In this document: piece by piece, positions 1-5,584 of the stretch | Layout of the letters: every line of letters begins with the position of its first letter | Position numbering within the stretch: position 1 is the stretch's first letter | Source: Dehalococcoidales bacterium | GTDB lineage: Bacteria > Chloroflexota > Dehalococcoidia > Dehalococcoidales > UBA5627 | NCBI GenBank assembly: GCA_012520835.1 | Contig: JAAYNN010000010.1 | Location: forward strand, 1-8,136 | Direction: 5' to 3' | Length of the DNA stretch: 8,136 bases | The notes under the pieces: model-generated | What the model was told of the DNA's origin: nothing | The model's input: only the letters and a program-made list of their open reading frames with translations | Database searches by the model: none | Program-made: the position numbers and the translations under genes

Positions 1-149
1 TACTGGTTAAACCGGAAGAGATTGACGACCTGTCGGCTATGAGGCTTGCCCGCGATGTCGTCAAGAAAATCGAGGAAACCCTGGAGTATCCGGGTCAGAT
101 TCGCGTGATTGTCCTGCGTGAAACCAGAGCTATCGATTACGCTAAATAG
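1..149 (+). CDS. rny: Ribonuclease Y, C-terminal end (partial)
   Basis: The open frame runs in from the left edge (first full codon at position 3) and stops at TAG 147-149. It gives 48 residues, starting LVKPEEIDDLSAMRLARD and ending in ETRAIDYAK. The segment around EYPGQIRVIVLRETRA is the characteristic tail of RNase Y, the membrane-anchored HD-domain endoribonuclease that starts mRNA decay in many Gram-positive-like bacteria. The catalytic HD domain, the KH domain and the N-terminal membrane anchor lie outside the window. The next gene downstream is ymdB, the same order as rny-ymdB in Bacillus, which supports the call. Here, however, a 301-bp repeat-bearing spacer separates the two genes, so tight co-transcription is not assured. 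Confidence 0.88.
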   Translation, partial: LVKPEEIDDLSAMRLARDVVKKIEETLEYPGQIRVIVLRETRAIDYAK

Positions 150-189
150 AAATAATATCAGAGCCTTTTGTGGTGAGAGATAATGCAAA

Positions 190-223
190 GCCGTTCATGG
201 TGAGCCTGTCGAACCATAACGGC
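190..223. repeat. REP-like hairpin, copy A
   Basis: The left arm GCCGTTCATGGT (190-201) pairs with the right arm ACCATAACGGC (213-223), with a single bulged C and an 11-nt loop. It is the first of three palindromic units in the rny-ymdB spacer. There is no T-run after it, so it is better read as a dispersed palindrome than as an intrinsic terminator. Confidence 0.6.
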
Positions 224-256
224 GTCAATTAGCAAGTATGTTTCTTCCGTTCGTTT
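210..256. repeat. 47-nt dispersed repeat, copy 1 (matches 5499-5545)
   Basis: This stretch starts CGAACCATAACGGCGTCAAT and runs to CTTCCGTTCGTTT. It matches 5499-5545 with one substitution, one deleted A and one added T. Both copies are intergenic and in the same orientation, and each is next to further palindromes. It overlaps the right arm of hairpin A and the left arm of hairpin B, so the hairpins are parts of a larger repeated unit. Confidence 0.75.
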
Positions 257-286
257 AACCCTTCGACAAGCTCAGGGCGAACGGAA
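245..286. repeat. REP-like hairpin, copy B
   Basis: TTCCGTTCG (245-253) pairs perfectly with CGAACGGAA (278-286). An inner CCCT/AGGG pair (259-262 and 274-277) flanks an 11-nt loop. The core 'cccttcgacaagctcaggg' is a palindromic repeat I know from many bacterial genomes. When wrongly translated on the minus strand it gives peptides ending in FALSLSKG. Confidence 0.7.
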
Positions 287-295
287 TATAATGAA

Positions 296-352
296 GCCAT
301 TCATGGTGACTGTCCTGAGTATATCGAAGGAAGCATATTGAACCATAACGGG
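296..352. repeat. Degenerate REP-like unit, copy C
   Basis: The segment ATTCATGGTGA (299-309) and the later GAACCATAACGG (340-351) match the arms of hairpin A. The loop is replaced by a longer insert that itself carries the palindrome core TCCTGAGTATATCGAAGGA (313-331). It looks like a unit nested in, or recombined with, another member of the same family. Confidence 0.5.
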
Positions 353-404
353 TTGGCTGATAAATGGGAAAATTTTTGAGTCTGATACGGAATTTAAAAT
401 AATT

Positions 405-440
405 GGGAGGTTTCAGCAGGAATACATTAATCGCCCTGCT
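405..440 (+). promoter_or_regulatory. Distant Shine-Dalgarno-like GGGAGG and hairpin upstream of ymdB
   Basis: GGGAGG (405-410) lies 40 nt before the ymdB ATG, too far for normal initiation. No purine-rich site sits at the usual distance. Between them, AGCAGG (415-420) and CCTGCT (435-440) can form a 6-bp stem with a 14-nt loop. With this stem formed, the linear gap from GGGAGG to ATG shrinks to about 14 nt. Whether the fold is used is speculative; the bases themselves are plain. Confidence 0.3.
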
Positions 441-450
441 AATGTGAATC

Positions 451-1221
451 ATGTTAGTATTATCTATCGGGGATATAATCGGCAGGCCGGGCAGGCAGGC
501 GGTGGAGAAATTGCTGCCGCTTTTAAAAAAGCAGTATAAACCGGATCTGGTCATCGCCAACGGCGAAAACGTGGCCGGCGGCATTGGTTTGACGAAATTA
601 ACCGCGGAAGACCTGATAAAAGCCGGCGTAGACGTCATTACCTCCGGCAATCATATCTGGGCGCAGAAGGATATCATCCCCTGCCTCGATGGCGATATGC
701 CGATAATCCGCCCGATGAATTATCCGCCCGGGCTGCCGGGCAACGGCTATATCATCTTTAAAAACGAGGTTGTGGTGGTCAACCTGATCGGCAGAACCTT
801 TATCGGTAATTTCGATTGCCCGTTCCGTGCTATGGACTCCCTGCTGGAAAGTCTTGGCAGTTGTTATAAGATAATTATCATCGATTTTCATGCCGAGGCT
901 ACCTCGGAGAAGATGGCTCTGGGCAGATACCTCGACGGGCGGGTCAGCGCCATACTGGGAACGCATACCCACGTCGGCACTATCGATGCCCAGATTTTGC
1001 CGCAGGGAACGGCTTATGTCACCGATATCGGTATGACGGGGCCGGTAGATTCGGTCATCGGTGATGATGCCGATGCTGTTATCGAGCGTTTCCTGAGCAT
1101 GATTCCAAAACGTCTTTCCGTCGGCAAGGGAAAAGTCCTGCTGACGGCTATTTTAACCGAAATAGATGAGGCTACAGGCAAGGCTATAGGGATAGAAAGA
1201 ATCACGGAGGAGATAGATTAA
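451..1221 (+). CDS. ymdB: YmdB/TIGR00282 family metallophosphoesterase
   Basis: This 256-aa protein has the full length and motif set of the YmdB family of calcineurin-like phosphodiesterases. In B. subtilis these hydrolyse 2',3'-cyclic nucleotides and affect biofilm and sporulation programmes. Visible metal-site motifs are GDIIGRPGR (D8), ANGENVAGG (E39, N40), SGNH (N67, H68), DFHAEAT (H147) and GTHTHVGT (H172, H174), all intact. It has no signal peptide or membrane segment, so it should be cytoplasmic. An in-frame TGA at 445-447 leaves ATG 451 as the first ATG available. The start lacks a close ribosome-binding site. It follows rny, as in Bacillus, and its TAA overlaps the next gene's ATG, so it is translationally coupled to the PHP phosphoesterase. 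The precise substrate is not shown by the sequence. Confidence 0.92.
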   Translation: MLVLSIGDIIGRPGRQAVEKLLPLLKKQYKPDLVIANGENVAGGIGLTKLTAEDLIKAGVDVITSGNHIWAQKDIIPCLDGDMPIIRPMNYPPGLPGNGYIIFKNEVVVVNLIGRTFIGNFDCPFRAMDSLLESLGSCYKIIIIDFHAEATSEKMALGRYLDGRVSAILGTHTHVGTIDAQILPQGTAYVTDIGMTGPVDSVIGDDADAVIERFLSMIPKRLSVGKGKVLLTAILTEIDEATGKAIGIERITEEID

Positions 1222-2054
1222 TGGGACAAGTAGACCTGCATGTGCATACCTCTGTTTCCGACGGGAAATATACCCCTGAAGAAATCGTTGAAAAGGCCGC
1301 GGCTCGCGGGCTGAAATACCTGGCGATTTGTGACCACGATACGGTAGATGGTATTGCAGCGGCAATAGAAGCCGCTAAAAAATATCCCGGCCTTACCATT
1401 ATCCCCGGAGTAGAAGTTAGCACCCTGGCGGTCGGCAGCGAAGTACATATGCTGGGATATTTCATAGATTACCGCGACCCGGCATTCAGAAAAATATTAG
1501 CCGAGCTATCCGATTCGCGCGTCGGCCGGGTACAGGCGATGGTGGCTAAACTGAATGAAATGGGTATCGCTATAGAATGGCCGCGCGTGCAGGAACTGGC
1601 CGGCGCCGGTACTATCGGCCGTCCGCATATCGCCAATGCCATGCTGGAAAAGGGCTACGTGTCCACCTTCAGGGAGGCTTTCGATAAATACATTGCAAAG
1701 GGCGGCCCGGCCTATGTGGAACGCAACAAGATAATGCCCTCAGAAGCAGTCGGCATAATCCGAGAAGCGAAAGGATTGCCGGTATTGGCACACCCTTTTA
1801 CCGTAAGCGAACCGGGGGCTTTGATAAAAGAGTTGAAGCAGGCTGGGCTGGTGGGGATAGAGGTTTATTACAATAACTATTCGGCGGATGAAAGAAAAAC
1901 ACTCGCAAAATTAGCGGCGAAATATGAGTTTATAGCTGTCGGCGGCAGCGATTACCACGGTATCGATGAGGCAGTCGAGACGATGATAGGCGAATCCGAA
2001 ACCCCTATTGAAGCGGCGGAACAATTGATCGCTCTGGCTTCTGCGAGCATCTGA
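1221..2054 (+). CDS. PHP-domain metal-dependent phosphoesterase (TrpH/YciV/RNase AM-like)
   Basis: This 277-aa protein is a complete PHP-family phosphoesterase. Metal-binding motifs appear in family order: DLHVHTSVSDG (H7, H9, D14), CDHDTVDG (D38, H39), GVEVS (E65), H76 in VHMLGYF, GRPHIA (H136), LAHP (H191) and GSDYHG (D244, H246). About 60 residues between E65-H76 and H136 form the helical insert typical of COG0613 proteins. Characterised relatives include E. coli YciV/RnmA, a 5'-3' exoribonuclease that trims rRNA 5' ends, and a 3',5'-nucleotide (pAp-type) phosphatase. ATG overlaps the ymdB TAA as TAATG, and GGAGG at 1206-1210 gives a 10-nt spacing, which fixes the start. Lying behind rny and ymdB, a role in RNA or oligonucleotide end-processing is a reasonable inference, but the substrate is unproven. 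Confidence 0.88.
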   Translation: MGQVDLHVHTSVSDGKYTPEEIVEKAAARGLKYLAICDHDTVDGIAAAIEAAKKYPGLTIIPGVEVSTLAVGSEVHMLGYFIDYRDPAFRKILAELSDSRVGRVQAMVAKLNEMGIAIEWPRVQELAGAGTIGRPHIANAMLEKGYVSTFREAFDKYIAKGGPAYVERNKIMPSEAVGIIREAKGLPVLAHPFTVSEPGALIKELKQAGLVGIEVYYNNYSADERKTLAKLAAKYEFIAVGGSDYHGIDEAVETMIGESETPIEAAEQLIALASASI

Positions 2055-2168
2055 TGCACCGTAAATTATCTTTTGTACTTTTTCAATATTATAATCAGTT
2101 ACAGATTATTGTTTCTTTACTCAACTGTAAAACCTGCCGGTGTTAATCCATCATAAGAGTTTAAATTA

Positions 2169-2177
2169 TGGTAGAAT
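2169..2177 (+). promoter_or_regulatory. Possible extended -10 promoter for the restriction-modification cassette
   Basis: TGgTAGAAT is an extended -10 element, one mismatch from TGnTATAAT, 41 nt before the endonuclease ATG. No good -35 hexamer sits 16-18 nt upstream. A perfect TATAAT at 2090-2095 in the same AT-rich 164-bp spacer is a competing candidate, also without a convincing -35. In such AT-rich DNA either could be chance. Confidence 0.3.
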
Positions 2178-2218
2178 AATCAAAATACGTATATTGATGG
2201 TAAAGTAAGGGTATTCTT

Positions 2219-3097
2219 ATGATTGTAAAAAATCCTTTAGCTGAAGTATTTGGATTTCCATTAGATAATCAATCCGAGAATGCAGTTAGGCATAGGAAAT
2301 TTAAGTTATGTCCCTATAATAATAAAGTGCCTAATTGTACAAAAGATAAAGCTGATAATCCTCTAGGTGTTTGTAGTATTTTCAATGGTCAAAATATAGC
2401 TATAACATGTCCAGTTCGCTTAAGACAGAATTGGATTATCGTTGAAGATGCTGCTAGTTTCTTTTTTCAAGAAAACGCTAAATGGACATCACTTAATGAA
2501 GTCAGGTTGAATGATAAAAATGGAGAAACAGCCGGCAACATTGATTTAGTTCTCGTTGAGTATGATGATAACGGTAAAGTATTAGATTTTGGAGCTCTTG
2601 AAATACAAGCAGTATACATAACAGGAAATGTCAGAAAACCTTTTGAACATTATATTAATAATCCAAAAGAAAATGCCGAATTAGATTGGCGAGGAAACAA
2701 GAATTTCCCGCACCCGGATTATTTATCCTCAAGCAGAAAACGACTTGTTCCCCAGTTAATTTACAAAGGTGGAATTATTAACACTTGGAAGAAAAAGATA
2801 GCTGTAGTACTTGACTCGGGCTTTTATGAAACACTTCCCAAATTGAAGGAGACTGATTCAACCAAAGCAGATATAGCATGGCTAATTTATGATTTAAAAC
2901 TAGATAAAAATGACAATAAATACATATTAAAACGTGAAAAATGTGTTTACACTTTATTTGATGAATCGTTGAATATAATTATTAAACCTAGTATAGGTAA
3001 TGTTGCAGATTTTATTGAAACGCTTCAAACTAAACTCGACGAAAAATTAGAAAATAGTAGCAAACCAAATAACAAAACCATAGATTTAGATTTATAG
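2219..3097 (+). CDS. NotI-family type II restriction endonuclease
   Basis: This 292-aa protein begins NPLAEVFGFP and carries the N-terminal signature of the NotI endonuclease family. Four cysteines (C31, C40, C52, C64) are spread through a block running from LCPYNNKVPNCTKDK through NPLGVCSIF to ITCPVRL. In NotI this block forms an iron-binding Cys4 fold next to the DNA. The nuclease core fits a PD-(D/E)xK variant: D109 in GNIDLVLV, then E128 and Q130 in GALEIQAVYITG, the Glu-x-Gln arrangement used by NotI. It should cut duplex DNA lacking the partner's methylation. ATG 2219 is preceded by AAGGG about 9 nt away. The adjacent methyltransferase 3 bp downstream supports the role. It is AT-rich (19 G+C of 60 at 2281-2340) compared with the flanking genes, which suggests transfer. 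No frameshift or loss of key residues is visible. Its recognition sequence cannot be read from the protein. Confidence 0.85.
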   Translation: MIVKNPLAEVFGFPLDNQSENAVRHRKFKLCPYNNKVPNCTKDKADNPLGVCSIFNGQNIAITCPVRLRQNWIIVEDAASFFFQENAKWTSLNEVRLNDKNGETAGNIDLVLVEYDDNGKVLDFGALEIQAVYITGNVRKPFEHYINNPKENAELDWRGNKNFPHPDYLSSSRKRLVPQLIYKGGIINTWKKKIAVVLDSGFYETLPKLKETDSTKADIAWLIYDLKLDKNDNKYILKREKCVYTLFDESLNIIIKPSIGNVADFIETLQTKLDEKLENSSKPNNKTIDLDL

Positions 3098-3100
3098 ATT

Positions 3101-3979
3101 ATGCAACTTGAGTTATTTCATATTAAAGATATGGATACAGTTGTTAATGTGTCCTCAGTCAAACAAAGAAGCCCTTTCAGATATCCTGGGGGGAAAACAT
3201 GGTTAATCCCAGTAGTAAGACAATGGTTAACTAGCCTAGCAAATAAACCTGAAGTATTAATCGAACCGTTCGCAGGTGGTGGGATAGTGAGTTTATCTGT
3301 AGCTGCTGAAAATCTTGCTGACCGTGTGTTAATGATTGAATTAGATTCACAAGTAGCAGCTGTTTGGAAAACAATACTTGGTGGTGATGCAGAATGGCTG
3401 TCAGAAAAAATATTAAATTTCAATATGACTTACGATAATCTTCAAACAGAATTAAGCAAGAAACCTGAAAATATTAGAGAAGATGCATTTCGCACAATAC
3501 TTCGCAATAGGACTAGTCATGGCGGAATCCTCGCCAATGGCGCGGGGTTACTAAAAAATGGTGAGAGTGGTAAAGGAATATTTTCACGCTGGTATCCGGT
3601 AACATTATCGAGACGCATACTAAATATTAATAAATACAAAGACCGCATTGATTTTCTTCAAGATGATGGTATAAAAATAATTAATAATTACAAGATGAAC
3701 CAAGATGTAGTATATTTCATCGACCCACCCTATACTGCTGCTGGTAAAAAAGCAGGTATGAGGCTGTATAAACATAATCAAATAGATCATGAGGGCTTAT
3801 TTACTTTACTGGAATCCGTTAAAGGCGAATTTTTAATGACATATGATAATGAAGAAAAGATAATTGGAATGGCAGTAGATAGTGGTTTTAAATTTGAAAA
3901 AGTTGCAATGAGTAATACTCATCATGCAAAAATGAATGAGTTAATTATTAGTAAGAATTTAGATTGGCTAAATAAATAG
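3101..3979 (+). CDS. D12-class DNA adenine N6-methyltransferase (Dam-like), cognate modification enzyme
   Basis: This 292-aa protein has the alpha-class (Dam/D12) motif order: RYPGGK (27-32, motif X), EPFAGGG (55-61, SAM-binding motif I), a middle region of about 140 residues holding the target-recognition part, then IDPPYTAAG (207-215, catalytic motif IV DPPY), FLMTYDN (244-250) and a C-terminal SNTHHAKMNELIISK. The family transfers methyl from S-adenosylmethionine to adenine N6. The gene starts 3 bp after the endonuclease TAG with no clear ribosome-binding site, so translational coupling is likely. A second in-frame ATG (codon 11, 3131) just before the conserved part is an alternative start. 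It shares the low G+C of the endonuclease gene. There is no controller (C) gene, and the nuclease comes first. It most likely protects the host site cut by its partner; a solitary-regulator role is less likely given the context. Confidence 0.9.
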   Translation: MQLELFHIKDMDTVVNVSSVKQRSPFRYPGGKTWLIPVVRQWLTSLANKPEVLIEPFAGGGIVSLSVAAENLADRVLMIELDSQVAAVWKTILGGDAEWLSEKILNFNMTYDNLQTELSKKPENIREDAFRTILRNRTSHGGILANGAGLLKNGESGKGIFSRWYPVTLSRRILNINKYKDRIDFLQDDGIKIINNYKMNQDVVYFIDPPYTAAGKKAGMRLYKHNQIDHEGLFTLLESVKGEFLMTYDNEEKIIGMAVDSGFKFEKVAMSNTHHAKMNELIISKNLDWLNK

Positions 3980-3990
3980 ATTAAATAAAC

Positions 3991-4006
3991 AGCAATTATA
4001 GCAATT
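3991..4006 (+). repeat. Short direct repeat after the methyltransferase
   Basis: AGCAATT occurs twice, at 3991-3997 and 4000-4006, just after the methyltransferase stop. It is short, in AT-rich DNA, and could be chance. No copy is evident at the left edge of the cassette, so it is not evidence for a target-site duplication. Confidence 0.25.
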
Positions 4007-4092
4007 CCTCATTAGAAAACTTGCTCGAGTTTGGAAGAATTATTCAAAAGCTAATCATCCTATCATAGTCTGTCAGCCTGTCAAGCGGTTTC

Positions 4093-4121
4093 TTAACAGA
4101 AATGAGTTTTAGTAATATAAT
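4093..4121 (+). promoter_or_regulatory. Sigma-70-type promoter upstream of plsY
   Basis: TTAACA (4093-4098, one mismatch from TTGACA) is followed after exactly 17 nt by a perfect TATAAT (4116-4121). Transcription would start near 4128 and leave a leader of about 27 nt, which contains GGAGG (4146-4150) 4 nt before the plsY ATG. This is the best promoter match in the window. Confidence 0.65.
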
Positions 4122-4154
4122 TAAATCTTATTAAACTGATTTCCCGGAGGATAT

Positions 4155-4829
4155 ATGGCTCTTACGCATATATTATTGCTTATCGCCGGTTACCTGCTGG
4201 GTTCGATACATGCCGGATACCTGCTGCCGAAATGGTTTTACCATATCGATATACGGGAGCACGGCACCGGTAAAATCGGCGCTTCCAATGTCATGCGTGT
4301 CACTTCGAAATGGCTGGCGATTCCGGTCACCCTGTGCGATATCGGCAAAGGGATGCTGGCAGTCTGGCTGGCTCAACTGGCCGGGCTGGGGGAGGCTGCA
4401 CAGCTTACAGTCGGTATTGCCGCTGTTGTTGGGCATAACTGGCCGGTGTTTCTGAATTTCAAAGGGGGGAGGGGTATTTTTACCAGCCTGGGTGTGGTTA
4501 CCATGATATCCCCCTGGATTGGTCTTATCATACTGGTAATCCCTTACTTGCTGGCGCCGATTAGACAGGTAGCTTTCGGTGTTTTCCTGGTGATTTTTTT
4601 GCTGCCGTTTCTGAGCTGGTTTTTCTATCAACCCTTCGGAGTGGAAGACAGGCTGGGTGTAACGCTGGGATTTATCGCCTTAGCTTTAATAATATTGGGC
4701 ACCAGGGTCATTGTATCGAGGACGCCGCTCAGTAAGTCCACGCCGGCAGTCGAACTATTTTTCAACCGCCTGTTTTTCGACCGCGATATCAGGGACGCCA
4801 AGGCCTGGGTCAATCAGAAAAAGGGGTAA
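4155..4829 (+). CDS. plsY: Acyl-phosphate:glycerol-3-phosphate acyltransferase PlsY
   Basis: PlsY is the integral membrane enzyme that transfers an acyl chain from acyl-phosphate to the sn-1 position of glycerol-3-phosphate, the first committed step of phospholipid synthesis. This 224-aa protein has the family motifs in order: LLGSIHAGYL (14-23), HGTGKIGASNVMR (36-48), CDIGKG (61-66) and GHNWPVFLNFKGGRG (93-107). Hydrophobic segments near 4-24, 54-75, 83-101, 112-134, 138-156 and 168-186 fit a multi-pass protein. The motifs deviate a little from the usual form (GTGKIGASN for GSGNxGATN, GGRG for GGKG, GSIHA for GSIP-type), suggesting a divergent paralogue, though all expected glycines and basic residues are present. 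GGAGG 4 nt before ATG fixes the start. The C-terminal tail of about 25 residues is polar. The zinc-finger membrane gene follows after 8 bp. Confidence 0.88.
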   Translation: MALTHILLLIAGYLLGSIHAGYLLPKWFYHIDIREHGTGKIGASNVMRVTSKWLAIPVTLCDIGKGMLAVWLAQLAGLGEAAQLTVGIAAVVGHNWPVFLNFKGGRGIFTSLGVVTMISPWIGLIILVIPYLLAPIRQVAFGVFLVIFLLPFLSWFFYQPFGVEDRLGVTLGFIALALIILGTRVIVSRTPLSKSTPAVELFFNRLFFDRDIRDAKAWVNQKKG

Positions 4830-4837
4830 ATTACCGC

Positions 4838-5344
4838 TTGCCTATGGAAAGTATGAAATGCGGCGCCCATCCGGATATTGAAACAAATCTGCGTTGCGGG
4901 AAATGCGATAAACCGATATGCCCCAAGTGCATGTTGGAGACACCGGTAGGGGCACGCTGCCGGGAATGTGCCCGTATTAATAAACTGCCTACCTTTCAGG
5001 TCAGCAGTAAACAATGGTTAGTATCTTCCTGCGTGGGATTTATAATAGCCGTCGGTTACGGTTTTCTATGGGGAATCATAGGTCTTTATACTAATTTTAT
5101 CATCCTGAATCTGCTGCTGGGAGCCGGAGCCGGCTTTTTAATCAGCGAGGGCATGAGCCGCGTTATCAACCACAAGCGGGGCACCAGGCTGGCGATAACT
5201 GCCAGCGTTATGGTAGTTGTCAGCGGTTTTGCCAGCGTATTTACCCCGCTTCGTATTATTTACTCCGCTTCTCCCATGTTTATCATTCTGGATATCCTGG
5301 CGGTCGCTGCCGGCATTTACGTAGCCGTCAACCGTTTGAGGTAA
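4838..5344 (+). CDS. B-box-type zinc-finger membrane protein of unknown function
   Basis: This protein of up to 168 aa has two parts. The N-terminus (8-44) has regularly spaced metal ligands: C8-x2-H11, C20-x2-C23, C28-x2-C31 and C41-x2-C44. This B-box-like double zinc site is often found at the start of bacterial membrane proteins. The rest has about four hydrophobic segments (roughly 60-77, 84-104, 117-136 and 146-164), so the finger probably faces the cytoplasm from a small bundle. No catalytic motif is visible. The start is ambiguous: TTG 4838 lies 11 nt after AAGGGG (4821-4826, inside the plsY end), while ATG 4844 and ATG 4853 are alternatives that lose nothing conserved. The 8-bp gap to plsY implies one transcript. 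A link to membrane lipid synthesis is only suggested by the neighbourhood. Confidence 0.75.
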   Translation: MPMESMKCGAHPDIETNLRCGKCDKPICPKCMLETPVGARCRECARINKLPTFQVSSKQWLVSSCVGFIIAVGYGFLWGIIGLYTNFIILNLLLGAGAGFLISEGMSRVINHKRGTRLAITASVMVVVSGFASVFTPLRIIYSASPMFIILDILAVAAGIYVAVNRLR

Positions 5345-5350
5345 GGAAAT

Positions 5351-5398
5351 ACGGTTTATCGAATCGGTATGCCATAAAAACGACATTAACCAAACCGT
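5351..5398. repeat. Long-range inverted repeat after the zinc-finger gene
   Basis: ACGGTTT (5351-5357) and AAACCGT (5392-5398) are perfect reverse complements separated by 34 nt. The stem begins 7 bp after the zinc-finger gene's stop, where a terminator would be expected, but the loop is long and no T-run follows. It merges into the repeat material that starts near 5396. Confidence 0.3.
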
Positions 5399-5421
5399 TC
5401 GTGTCCTTCGTCAGGCTCAGG
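5396..5421. repeat. REP-like palindrome core, copy D
   Basis: CGTTCGTGTCCTTCGTCAGGCTCAGGA contains the core TCCTTCG-tcaggct-CAGGA. It is a variant of the core in units B and C (cctgagc..cgaagg in reverse). It lies in the 465-bp gene-free stretch between two convergent transcription units. Confidence 0.5.
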
Positions 5422-5460
5422 ATGCGCGGATATTGTCAGAGCATTATCGAGGGGTGTTGA

Positions 5461-5498
5461 GTTCCGTAGTTCGGAACGAAATCCCGACAGGTCGGGAT
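5461..5498. repeat. Two adjacent short hairpins
   Basis: GTTCCG (5461-5466) pairs with CGGAAC (5472-5477) around a 5-nt loop. Three bases on, ATCCCGAC (5481-5488) pairs perfectly with GTCGGGAT (5491-5498) around AG. The second directly abuts the 47-nt dispersed repeat, so the three probably form one composite element. Neither is followed by a T-run. Confidence 0.6.
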
Positions 5499-5545
5499 CG
5501 AACCACAACGGCGTCAATTAGCAGTATGTTTTCTTCCGTTCGTTT
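5499..5545. repeat. 47-nt dispersed repeat, copy 2 (matches 210-256)
   Basis: It starts CGAACCACAACGGCGTCAAT and ends CTTCCGTTCGTTT, with three single-base differences from 210-256. In copy 1 the unit continues into the arm-completing CGAACGGAA; here that second arm is missing and is replaced by a different unit (5547-5571). The similarity is far beyond chance for two spacers 5 kb apart. Confidence 0.75.
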
Positions 5546-5546
5546 G

Positions 5547-5571
5547 ACTCTTCACTTCGTTCAGGATGACA
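5547..5571. repeat. Dispersed repeat of the 'ttcacttcgttcaggatgac' type
   Basis: CTCTTCACTTCGTTCAGGATGAC contains a CTTCACTTCGTTCAGG core that I recognise as a common intergenic repeat in several bacterial genomes. It produces the false peptide LHFVQDD when translated. It abuts the 47-nt repeat copy. Confidence 0.4.
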
Positions 5572-5584
5572 TCTACGGCACTTT

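Noticed and set aside
255..650. Open frame of 131 codons on the minus strand
   Set aside because: Its C-terminal peptide FALSLSKG is the false translation of the cttcgacaagctcaggg repeat, and the rest is antisense to ymdB.
598..972. Antisense open frames within ymdB and other genes
   Set aside because: They lie opposite well-conserved genes with full motif sets, and show no family features or initiation signals of their own.
2055..2218. Direct repeats matching the right edge of the island (3980-4154), as a target duplication
   Set aside because: The two spacers share only short AT-rich words; no convincing duplicated segment could be found by eye.
5396..5545. CRISPR array
   Set aside because: The repeats are palindromic, of unequal length and not regularly spaced with unique spacers, and no cas gene is present.
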